DNA from: Planctomycetota bacterium
Lineage (GTDB): Bacteria > Planctomycetota > MHYJ01 > JACPRB01
Assembly: GCA_016200125.1 (NCBI GenBank)
Contig: JACQFK010000052.1
Span: 1 to 7,577, forward strand
Reading direction: 5' to 3'
Length of the DNA stretch: 7,577 nt
The notes beneath the pieces are model-generated. The model did not search any database, was not told where the DNA came from, and was given only the letters and a program-made list of their open reading frames with translations. Every line of letters begins with the position of its first letter. Position 1 is the stretch's first letter. Shown in pieces: positions 1-6,098 of this stretch. Made by a program: the position numbers and the translations under genes.

Positions 1-1
1 C

Positions 2-1885
2 GAGCAGTGCGACGATGGGAACACGCTGGACGGCGACTGCTGCGACCACGCCTTCGACCGGCAGGAGATCGCGAGCCGGACCCTGGCGGACGAGCAGGTG
101 GTGAACTACCCCGACCGGCTGCCGAACGGCCCGATCCTTCCCTACGGCGGGCCCTACGATCCGACGAAGGGCAACCATCGCCTCGCGAAAAGCTTCCGGC
201 TCGGCGGCGGCCCTCCCCCGACGCTGACCCCCTATGTCCCCAGCGATCTCCGCCTGGACGGGATGTACTCGGAGCGCCACTCCGCGCCGGCCTACTTCGT
301 GACCACCTCGGCCAACAAGTTCTGGGACTGGAACGCCGCTAACGCCCACGGCATGGTGAGCCTGTGGATCAAGCCGTCCTTCTATCCTGAGCTCACCGGC
401 AAGGTCCGCAAGTTCTGGGACATGACCCGCTATCACAATTCCTGCGGCGCGGCCGTGAACGTCTCCCCCTTCGAGATGGCCTTCTGGCCCACGCAGTACA
501 ATCCGGGGATCTCCGAGACCTCCGGCGGACCGAAGTTCTGGAGCAACAACATCGGCAAGTTCGAGCCCTGCTCAATCTACTTCGGCTCGAAGCAGTGGCA
601 CTTCGACGACATCTTCACGTCGGGCAACGGCCACGAGTTCGGCAAGATCACGAAGTGCCTCAATCACCTGGGCCACCTCGGCGAGCCGCCGAAGCCCACG
701 CTCCTGCGGGCCCACCGCTGGATGAACACGACCTTCTCCTGGGGGCTGCTGGGCGGCAACGACGCCAGCGGGAACTACTCGAAGCTCTACCTCAACGGCA
801 CCGAACTCTACACGCCCTACAGCCTGGTGAGCATGAGCGGCTTCCCGGACTACTATGACCGGATGAACGGCTTCGACAAGCACTCGGGCGGCGCCTACAA
901 CCACATGCGGATCGGCGGCACCTCCCGCGTCGCCCTGGCGGCCATTCAGCCCAGCGGCGCCTACAAGGGCAATTTCACGGCGGACGCGACCGTCGACGAA
1001 CTCTTCGTCTGGAAGTCCGACAGCGACGCGGCCTTCGATCTCCAGTGGTCGCGCGGCCGATACTACAACGTCAAGAAGGAGGCGAGCTTCCGCGGGACCT
1101 TCACGTCGCAGGCGATCTCCCTGCCCCCCGCGCCCTCCGGCCTGGTGAAAGTCCTGGGCGCGTCGTGGACCTGGTACGGCGAAGAGTCGGATCCGATGAC
1201 CGGAGACCGGGTGCTCTACACCTACAGCGGCGCATCGGGCCTCGCGGGAGCCGACCTGCAGCCCACCGTGACCTTCTCCCTGCAGGACGGGGCCATGCTC
1301 TACGGGCCGCTCTCGGACGACGGCTTCTCCCCGGTCCTCAACCTGTCCGGCCTGACCCCCGTGATCGGCTCCCCCGCCTCGCTGAAATACCTGATCGACT
1401 TCGGCATGAACGGGGGGACGGCGACGTCGATCCTGCTTGCGACACCCGTCCTCGACGACGTCACGATCTACTGGAACGACGGGAGCGCGAGCGCCCGGGT
1501 CGACACGGCGACGCCCCTCGTCATCACCGATCCCGCGCTCTCCGCGCTCCCCGACGCTCCCTACGGCCAGGTCTACACCGCGACCTTCACGGCGTCGGGC
1601 GCCTCGCCGATCACCTGGAGCATCACGGGCGGCGCGCTGCCGGGCGGGCTCGCGCTGGACCCCGTCACGGGCGTGCTTTCGGGATCGCCGGCGACGGGAG
1701 GGACCTTCACATTCGTGTTGACGGCGACGACCGGCTCCAACTCCTCGGGCGCGCAGTACACGCTCACGGTGACCGGCGCGCCGGCCGGCGGGGGCGGAGG
1801 AGGCGGCGGAGGCTGCGGCCTCCTCGGCCTGGAGGCCGCGATTCTTCTCGCGCTGCGGCGCCGTCGTCCTACGGGATCTTGTTGA
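2..1885 (+). CDS. Secreted multidomain surface protein (Myxo Cys-rich repeat, LamG-like, putative Ig, C-terminal sorting signal), 5' partial
   Basis: The frame is open from base 2 to the TGA at 1883-1885 (627 codons visible), so GTG codons at 98 and 101 are probably internal and the true start lies upstream. The first visible residues, EQCDDGNTLDGDCCD, match the end of the Myxococcus Cys-rich repeat (CDDGNTxDGDGC). Visible residues about 116-356 look like a concanavalin A/LamG fold, with strands such as SKLYLNGTELY and TADATVDELFVW. A beta-rich segment follows, ending LDDVTIYW near residue 490. Residues about 505-592 are a putative Ig (He_PIG) domain with the GALPGGLALDPVTGVLSGSP signature. 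The C-terminus is a Gly run, Cys, a short hydrophobic helix and four Arg, resembling MYXO-CTERM or Synerg-CTERM sorting tails. Inferred role: exported, surface-anchored binding or adhesion protein; ligand unknown. No catalytic motif was seen. It converges on and overlaps the next gene. Confidence 0.85.
   Translation, partial: EQCDDGNTLDGDCCDHAFDRQEIASRTLADEQVVNYPDRLPNGPILPYGGPYDPTKGNHRLAKSFRLGGGPPPTLTPYVPSDLRLDGMYSERHSAPAYFVTTSANKFWDWNAANAHGMVSLWIKPSFYPELTGKVRKFWDMTRYHNSCGAAVNVSPFEMAFWPTQYNPGISETSGGPKFWSNNIGKFEPCSIYFGSKQWHFDDIFTSGNGHEFGKITKCLNHLGHLGEPPKPTLLRAHRWMNTTFSWGLLGGNDASGNYSKLYLNGTELYTPYSLVSMSGFPDYYDRMNGFDKHSGGAYNHMRIGGTSRVALAAIQPSGAYKGNFTADATVDELFVWKSDSDAAFDLQWSRGRYYNVKKEASFRGTFTSQAISLPPAPSGLVKVLGASWTWYGEESDPMTGDRVLYTYSGASGLAGADLQPTVTFSLQDGAMLYGPLSDDGFSPVLNLSGLTPVIGSPASLKYLIDFGMNGGTATSILLATPVLDDVTIYWNDGSASARVDTATPLVITDPALSALPDAPYGQVYTATFTASGASPITWSITGGALPGGLALDPVTGVLSGSPATGGTFTFVLTATTGSNSSGAQYTLTVTGAPAGGGGGGGGGCGLLGLEAAILLALRRRRPTGSC
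1787..1882 (+). other. C-terminal Gly-rich/Cys/hydrophobic/Arg sorting signal
   Basis: The last 32 codons of the surface protein encode a glycine run, then CGLLGLEAAILLAL, then four consecutive arginines and a five-residue tail. This tripartite layout (motif with Cys, transmembrane helix, basic cluster) is that of protein-sorting tails such as MYXO-CTERM, where an invariant Cys precedes the helix and a membrane protease is thought to process it. The processing enzyme is not in this window. The hydrophobic stretch is short (about 12-13 residues), and the extra PTGSC after the arginines is unusual. Confidence 0.7.
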
Positions 1886-4562
1886 TCGTATAGTCGAGCT
1901 CCTGGTTGATCGCCGCGCCGTCCGCCCCTTTGATCTTGTACTTGATCACCAGGTGGTGCACCGGCTGGAGTTTCTCAAACCTGAGAACCACCGTCTTCCC
2001 ATCCGGCAGCAGCTCCGCGCCCTGGACGGGCCAGGGCTCGCGCCCCTTCTTGTTCGGCTCCGAGATCCAGAACTCCGGCGAGCCGTAGTCGCCCGTCCAG
2101 CGGATGTTGCAGCACTCGGCGCTGTAGCTGTCCGCGGAGCCCGCCGTCTCCTTGTCGAGCGGATCCGTGAACGTGATCGCGAGCGACGTCGCCGTCGTCT
2201 TCGCCGTGAGCGGCAGGTTGATCGGCTTCCCCGACCAGCGCAGCCGCTGGAAGCAGCCGTCGCGCGACCCGTCCGTCTGCCAGCCGCGCATCCCCACCAG
2301 GTACATCTGGCCGTCGACGGGATTGAAGCGGCCGCGCATCACGCCGCTGCTGAACTTGAAGGGGAACTTCGTCACGCCGCCCTGCCAGGCGTCGCCGACC
2401 TTCTCGCGCAGCACGTGGAAGACCACGCACTTCCCGTAGGAGAGGTGAAAGAGCTCCCCGTTCAGGGCGCCCCACTTCCCGCCCGTCGCCCAGAGCTGGC
2501 CGCCGCCGGAGTTGTCCTGGTTGTAGGGGATCCAGCAGAGCGGCGGATGCTGCTCCTTCGGGGGAGGCGTCTGGTGCGCGCAGGGCATGAAGCCGCAGAA
2601 CTCGCCCTTCTTCGTGAGGTAGTTGATCGGCGTCGTCGGAATCCAGTTCCCCTGGTTGTCGCTCGTCGTCAGCACGTCGCCCGGGCCGATGCTGATCCCG
2701 TTCGGCGCGCGGAAGCCGCTCGCCCAGCGCTCGGAGCTCTTCCCGTCGTAGGCCACTTTCACGACGCTGCCGTGGTAGTCCACGATCGCCCCGCCCATCG
2801 TCGAGCCCTTCGCGTACCAGAAGTTCCCCTGGCTGTCCGTCTGCAGGTCGTGGCAGAACTCGTGGTAGGCCGGCGTCACGCCGCAGTCGTTGTTGAAGTT
2901 CTCGTAGAAGTCGGCCTCGCCGTCGCCGTCGAAGTCGTGGAAGCGCGTGATCTGGTCGCGGCCGAGCACGTGGACCTTGTCCTCGACGATCCGCAGGCCG
3001 AGCGATTGGAAGAGGCCCGACGCGAAGCGCTTCCAGGTCAGCTTCTCGAGCGTGTCGTCGATCCCGCTCACGATCCAGACGTCGCCGTCCATCGTGCAGA
3101 TCGCCGCCCGCTTCCCGTCGGCGAAGAAGTCCATGCCCGTGAGCCGCATGTAGGACTTCGAGGGGTTGTCGTAGGGCACCGTCAGCGTGTCCATCTGGAA
3201 GGCGCCCGCCTCCTTGCCGAGGACGCCGGCCGTCGTCACCGGCGCGTTGCGCCCGGGCCCGCCCTTCGTGAGCGGCGCGAGATCCGCCGGCGGCGGCGCG
3301 GCCTTCACCGCGGCCTGGAACTTGGCGACGTCGGCCTTCGGCCCGGACCAGATGAAGAGCGTCGACCTGCCGGGCGGCAGCTTCGCCTCGACGCGTCCGC
3401 CCGACTCCTCGACGGGGACGCCCGCGACCTCGATAACCGTGTCTCCGTCGACGGGCTTCTCGAGCACGAGCATCGGGATCGGCCCCGGAGCGTTCGAGAG
3501 GTTGAAGGTCCTCGTGAAGATCCCGGTCGTCGCGTCGTAGCCGGGCAGCTCGAGGATCTCCGCGTCCCCGACGCGGTAGGACAGCAGTGTCTTCTCGCCG
3601 TGGCGGTAGTGGCCCTTCCAGTGCGTCCAGTCGCGCGGCAGGGGGCCGTAGGGCACCTTGCCGCGCGGGTCCTTCCAGTCGCCGTTCTTCGAGAAGCCGA
3701 TGCTCGTCTTCTTCGTGCCCCAGAGGACCTGGCCGTCGGCGAAGGGCTGGCCTTCCAGGCCGTCGCGCCCGGCGGGCCAGCCGATGCCGCCGCCGACCCA
3801 CGCGGCCGAGATCCGCATCTGCTCGGGGTCGAAACAGACCCAGGCCTGCTTCTCGCCGTCGAGCTTGATCGCGAGGCCCTTGTTCGCGAAGTTGTTCTTG
3901 CCCATCCAGAGGCCGTCGATCGTCCCCGCCGCGAAGGGGCCGTGATCCATCTCGGCGAACTTGCCGGCGCCCTTCTTCGACCCGCCGCCGGCCGCCGTCG
4001 ACGGGCCGGCCTTGCGCTTCTTCCAGGCCGCCTCGTCCCAGTCGATCTTCTCCGCCCCCTTCTTGTGGAAGAGGGCTTTGGGGGAGATCGGCTGGCGCTT
4101 GCCGTCGGGCGGCAGCCAGGAGACCTGGACGCCCGCCCCGCCGCCGATCTGGAAGTACTCGATCTTCAGGTCGTGGTCGCCCGCGGTCAGCTCCGCGGCG
4201 CCCGCTTTCTCGGTCATCGGATGCTGGCCGCCGTTCTCGATGACGACCTTGCCGTCGATCGTGAGCCGCGAGCCGTCGTCCGACTCGGTCCAGAACGGGG
4301 TCTTCCCCGCCTTCTCGACGCGCAGGACGCCCGTCCAGCGCGCGTAGAAATTGTCCGTCAGGCGCGTGCCGTAGAAGTCGCCGCCCACCTCGGGATAGTC
4401 GACGTTCTTCTCGACGCGGACGTAGACCGGCTTCTGCCCGGCCTGCGGGACCGGGAACGCGCCGCCGCCGTTCGCGAGCGTGAAGTACTCCGCGACCAGT
4501 CCGGAGTCGAGGTCCGCGGCCTGGCCGGCCGCGAGGAGGAGGATCAGGACTGCGTGTTTCAT
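1869..4562 (-). CDS. Secreted PA14 / DUF6797 / beta-propeller protein (PQQ-dehydrogenase-like), no cytochrome c domain
   Basis: The product has 897 residues. The ATG at 4562 was chosen because it opens a clean Sec signal peptide (MKHAVLILLLAAGQA, cleavage likely after residue 15) and has GAGGGG just upstream; the frame is open to 4892, but that part lies over the divergent peptidase gene. Domains: PA14 at about 20-168 (GLVAEYFTL, FYARWTGVLRV, WTESDDGSRLTIDGK), often carbohydrate-binding; a Lys/Gly-rich linker at about 170-200; a DUF6797-like region at about 200-420 (DGLWMGKNNFANKGLAIKL, GPLPRDWTHWKGHYRHG); a glucose/sorbosone-dehydrogenase-type propeller at about 455-780, with FRAPNGISIGPGDVLTTSDN, GVMRGRFNPVDGQMYLVG and a Ca-loop-like DFDGDGEAD at 543-551; and a C-terminal beta domain at about 785-897. 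It has eleven cysteines but no CxxCH, so no heme-c domain, which many relatives carry. Inferred role: periplasmic or extracellular sugar binding or oxidation; substrate and activity unproven. Confidence 0.9.
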   Translation of the reverse strand: MKHAVLILLLAAGQAADLDSGLVAEYFTLANGGGAFPVPQAGQKPVYVRVEKNVDYPEVGGDFYGTRLTDNFYARWTGVLRVEKAGKTPFWTESDDGSRLTIDGKVVIENGGQHPMTEKAGAAELTAGDHDLKIEYFQIGGGAGVQVSWLPPDGKRQPISPKALFHKKGAEKIDWDEAAWKKRKAGPSTAAGGGSKKGAGKFAEMDHGPFAAGTIDGLWMGKNNFANKGLAIKLDGEKQAWVCFDPEQMRISAAWVGGGIGWPAGRDGLEGQPFADGQVLWGTKKTSIGFSKNGDWKDPRGKVPYGPLPRDWTHWKGHYRHGEKTLLSYRVGDAEILELPGYDATTGIFTRTFNLSNAPGPIPMLVLEKPVDGDTVIEVAGVPVEESGGRVEAKLPPGRSTLFIWSGPKADVAKFQAAVKAAPPPADLAPLTKGGPGRNAPVTTAGVLGKEAGAFQMDTLTVPYDNPSKSYMRLTGMDFFADGKRAAICTMDGDVWIVSGIDDTLEKLTWKRFASGLFQSLGLRIVEDKVHVLGRDQITRFHDFDGDGEADFYENFNNDCGVTPAYHEFCHDLQTDSQGNFWYAKGSTMGGAIVDYHGSVVKVAYDGKSSERWASGFRAPNGISIGPGDVLTTSDNQGNWIPTTPINYLTKKGEFCGFMPCAHQTPPPKEQHPPLCWIPYNQDNSGGGQLWATGGKWGALNGELFHLSYGKCVVFHVLREKVGDAWQGGVTKFPFKFSSGVMRGRFNPVDGQMYLVGMRGWQTDGSRDGCFQRLRWSGKPINLPLTAKTTATSLAITFTDPLDKETAGSADSYSAECCNIRWTGDYGSPEFWISEPNKKGREPWPVQGAELLPDGKTVVLRFEKLQPVHHLVIKYKIKGADGAAINQELDYTINKIP

Positions 4563-4565
4563 TCG

Positions 4566-4571
4566 CCCCTC
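4566..4571 (-). promoter_or_regulatory. Ribosome binding site for the PA14/DUF6797 gene
   Basis: On the minus strand, GAGGGG lies three bases before the ATG at 4562 (five or so if GAGG is the paired core). The spacing is slightly short but acceptable. Together with the signal peptide that follows, it fixes the start against the long in-frame upstream extension. Confidence 0.55.
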
Positions 4572-4633
4572 AGCATTGAGTCTGTAACGATGAAGCTGCG
4601 CCGGGCTTCCTATTACTGATATAACAGTAGTCC

Positions 4634-4639
4634 GGAGGA
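4634..4639 (+). promoter_or_regulatory. Ribosome binding site for the zinc metallopeptidase gene
   Basis: GGAGGA ends eight bases before the ATG at 4648: a near-perfect Shine-Dalgarno match at good spacing. It supports this start, which also gives the family's conserved N-terminus. Confidence 0.8.
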
Positions 4640-4647
4640 ATTGGAGC

Positions 4648-5397
4648 ATGGATTGGCAGGGACGTCGCGAAAGCTCGAATGTGGAGGACCGCCGCTCCTT
4701 CGGCGGCCGGGGCGTCGCCCTCGGCGGCGGCGCGACCGTCCTCGCCGTCATCGTCTGCCTGGCGCTGGGCATCGACCCCCGCGTGGTCCTCCAGTCCGGC
4801 TCGTCGGCCCCGGTCTCGTATTCGCAGCCCGCGCAGAACCCGCAGGCCCAGGAGCAGCTCAAGCACTTCGTCTCGGTCGTGCTGGCGGACACCGAGGACG
4901 TGTGGCACGAGCAGTTCCGGAAGATGGGCAGGACCTACCCCGAGCCGCGGCTGCTGCTCTTCACGGGCCGGGTGCAGTCGGCCTGCGGGATGGCGACCGA
5001 CGCCTACGTGATCGCCCACGAGGTGGGCCATCACGTCCAGAAGCAGCTCGGCTATTCCCAGCGCGTCCATTCGCAGAAGGGGAGCGTGTCGCAGACCGAG
5101 TACAACCACCTGTCGGTCCGGCTGGAGTTGCAGGCGGATTTCCTGGCGGGCGTCTGGGCGCACCACGCGCAGAAGTCGAAGCACGTCCTCCAGCCCGGCG
5201 ACCTCGACGAGGCCCTGCGGGCCGCCAACGCCATCGGCGACGATCGCCTGCAGCGCCAGAGCAAGGGCTACGTCGTGCCGGACTCCTTCACCCACGGCAC
5301 TTCCTCGCAGCGGGCGCGCTGGTTCCGCCTCGGATTCGAGACGGGCAACGCGGCGCTGATGGAGGAGCTCTTCAAGCGCCCCTACTCGGACCTTTAG
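4648..5397 (+). CDS. ypfJ: Neutral zinc metallopeptidase, YpfJ/KPN_02809 family (Zn_peptidase), with apparent internal deletion
   Basis: The product has 249 residues and is recognised by the family N-terminus MDWQGRRESSNVEDRR, a single transmembrane segment at about 22-41, the segment DTEDVWHEQFRKMGRTY, the zinc motif HEVGHH (H124, E125, H128), LELQAD (E160 likely the third ligand, by analogy with HExxH peptidases), and the C-terminal IGDDRLQ...VPDSFTHGTSSQR block. It is probably anchored in the inner membrane with its catalytic domain outside; its substrate is unknown. Oddity: relatives run to about 285-300 residues, and between the conserved CG and YVIAHEVGHH they carry a segment with GPFYCP and a VY(I/L)DLSF-type stretch. 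Here CGMAT (113-117) joins directly to DAYVIAHE, so about 35 residues are absent without loss of frame. Family comparison is from memory. The gene is divergent from the PA14/DUF6797 gene. The metal site looks intact, but activity is uncertain. Confidence 0.88.
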   Translation: MDWQGRRESSNVEDRRSFGGRGVALGGGATVLAVIVCLALGIDPRVVLQSGSSAPVSYSQPAQNPQAQEQLKHFVSVVLADTEDVWHEQFRKMGRTYPEPRLLLFTGRVQSACGMATDAYVIAHEVGHHVQKQLGYSQRVHSQKGSVSQTEYNHLSVRLELQADFLAGVWAHHAQKSKHVLQPGDLDEALRAANAIGDDRLQRQSKGYVVPDSFTHGTSSQRARWFRLGFETGNAALMEELFKRPYSDL

Positions 5398-5403
5398 GGG
5401 CTG

Positions 5404-5492
5404 TCCTGAATCCGAAATCCAGGATCCGAAAGAGCCGGGTGACTCTAGAGGGAGATAGGGGTGGTTTCGGATTCGGGATTTCGGATTTCAGA
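5404..5492. repeat. Inverted array of 7-nt repeats forming a long imperfect hairpin
   Basis: Left arm 5404-5431 reads as four heptamers: TCCTGAA, TCCGAAA, TCCAGGA, TCCGAAA. Right arm 5465-5492 reads TTTCGGA, TTCGGGA, TTTCGGA, TTTCAGA, whose complement is TCTGAAA, TCCGAAA, TCCCGAA, TCCGAAA. The arms match at 23 of 28 positions ungapped, and better with one bulge. The 33-base loop contains the palindrome CTCTAGAG (5443-5450). The arms are much richer in A+T than the flanking genes. Seven bases after the peptidase stop codon, it could fold as a transcription terminator for that gene, or be a copy of a dispersed intergenic repeat. No poly-T tract follows, so a canonical intrinsic terminator is not supported. 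Confidence 0.8.
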
Positions 5493-5512
5493 CGGCGCCT
5501 TGAGCCGGACCC

Positions 5513-5540
5513 TTGACTCTCCCCCGTCACGCGGTACCCT
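5513..5540 (+). promoter_or_regulatory. Sigma-70-like promoter for the lipoprotein gene
   Basis: TTGACT (5513-5518, -35) and TACCCT (5535-5540, -10) are separated by 16 bases, 25 bases upstream of the ATG at 5565. The -35 box is a near-perfect match; the -10 box keeps the important first TA and last T and is typical of GC-rich genomes. Its position right after the heptamer hairpin suggests that the lipoprotein gene is transcribed independently of the peptidase gene. Confidence 0.6.
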
Positions 5541-5564
5541 TCAGAAAGATTGGGGAGACTTCGG

Positions 5565-5984
5565 ATGACGAAATACCGCATGCTGCTTCTGGCCCTGCTG
5601 CTCACGGGGGCGTCCTGCGCGACGAAAAAATGGATGGCCTCGCGGCCCCTCGACGCCGGCCTCAAGCAGGTTTACAAGGCGCCCTTCGAGAAGGTCCAGC
5701 GGGCGGCCTTCGACGCGATCGTCGAACGGGATTTCCACTACAAGGATGAGGACAAGCGCTGGGACGACCGGGCGGAGAAGACCTACGTCATCACCGCCTC
5801 GAAGGGGCTGAGCGCCGGGAGCACCGGCCAATACGCCCGCGTGGTGATCCAGAAGGGAGACAGCGAGCAGACGGTCAACGTGCTGGTGGAATCGAAGGCG
5901 GCCACCCGGGACAGCGGCGCCGCGGAAGAGGACGCCGCCAAGGGCATTCTGGGCTCCATCGAGAAACGCGTCACCGCGAAGTAG
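5565..5984 (+). CDS. Small lipoprotein of unknown function
   Basis: The product has 139 residues. The ATG at 5565 is preceded by GGGGAG at 5552-5557 (seven-base spacing) and gives a lipoprotein-like leader: basic start (MTKYR), hydrophobic core LLLALLL, then TGASC with Cys18, the only cysteine. Gly at -3 is atypical for a lipobox, so lipidation is likely but not certain. The mature part predicts beta (LKQVYKAP), helix (FEKVQRAAFDAIVERDF), several strands (TYVITASKG, YARVVIQKG, TVNVLVESK) and a C-terminal helix (AAKGILGSIEKRV). That alpha/beta layout recalls small DUF3568-like or BamC-like lipoprotein domains, but I do not recognise the family. No catalytic motif is visible. It has its own promoter. 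The following kinase gene starts 114 bases later, so co-transcription is possible but not required. Confidence 0.85.
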   Translation: MTKYRMLLLALLLTGASCATKKWMASRPLDAGLKQVYKAPFEKVQRAAFDAIVERDFHYKDEDKRWDDRAEKTYVITASKGLSAGSTGQYARVVIQKGDSEQTVNVLVESKAATRDSGAAEEDAAKGILGSIEKRVTAK

Positions 5985-6006
5985 GGAAGCGCTATTCACT
6001 TTAGGA

Positions 6007-6021
6007 GCGGGACATTCCCGC
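6007..6021. terminator. Possible short GC hairpin after the lipoprotein gene
   Basis: GCGGGA, loop CAT, TCCCGC forms a perfect 6-bp stem 22 bases after the lipoprotein stop codon. A C-rich run follows in place of a T-run, so it lacks the usual mark of an intrinsic terminator. It may be a weak terminator, an RNA-stabilising stem, or chance in a GC-rich genome. The rest of 5985-6098 shows no gene, and no other element that I can support beyond the kinase ribosome binding site. Confidence 0.3.
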
Positions 6022-6087
6022 CCCCCGAAGGAAACTTCCCTGAGCCTCGGATGTTCCATAGGTGGAGCGGGCGAATGATCCATGGGT

Positions 6088-6092
6088 AAGGG
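6088..6092 (+). promoter_or_regulatory. Ribosome binding site deciding the TTG start of the kinase
   Basis: AAGGG lies six bases before the TTG at 6099 and overlaps the in-frame TAA at 6087-6089. That stop excludes any start further upstream, so TTG 6099 is the first usable codon of the frame. The next alternative, GTG at 6132, has no comparable purine-rich sequence at good spacing. Confidence 0.55.
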
Positions 6093-6098
6093 TGCGGC

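Larger units (their letters stand above)
4563..4647. promoter_or_regulatory. Divergent promoter region with short palindrome
   Basis: These 85 bases separate two divergently transcribed genes and must hold both promoters. The centre is conspicuously AT-rich for this genome. TATAAC at 4620-4625 is a candidate -10 box for the rightward peptidase gene; no convincing -35 box lies 16-18 bases upstream. The same place forms an inverted repeat, TACTG (4614-4618), six bases, CAGTA (4625-4629), extendable by one further A-T pair across a T-G wobble. An operator overlapping the -10 box is possible but unproven. For the leftward gene I found no clear promoter. Confidence 0.35.

Noticed and set aside
1953..4619. 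Very long open frame (888 codons) on the plus strand opposite the PA14/DUF6797 gene
   Set aside because: Its translation is Arg/Ala/Val/Leu-rich low-complexity sequence without domains, the usual antisense shadow of a GC-rich gene. The opposite strand carries clear conserved domains and a signal peptide.
4563..4892. N-terminal extension of the minus-strand gene to an in-frame start at 4892
   Set aside because: It would overlap the first 245 bases of the zinc peptidase gene and bury the signal peptide at residue 111; the ATG at 4562 has a ribosome binding site and a proper leader.
4570..5295. Minus-strand open frame of 241 codons opposite the zinc peptidase gene
   Set aside because: The His/Val/Leu/Arg-rich composition and absence of any motif mark it as a shadow; the plus strand encodes conserved peptidase motifs.
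5550..5564. TTG at 5550 as start of the lipoprotein
   Set aside because: It would place the Shine-Dalgarno GGGGAG inside the coding region and lengthen the leader; ATG 5565 has that site at the right spacing.
6027..6038. GAAG-GAAA-CTTC hairpin with a GNRA tetraloop
   Set aside because: A 4-bp stem is too short to support as a functional RNA element.
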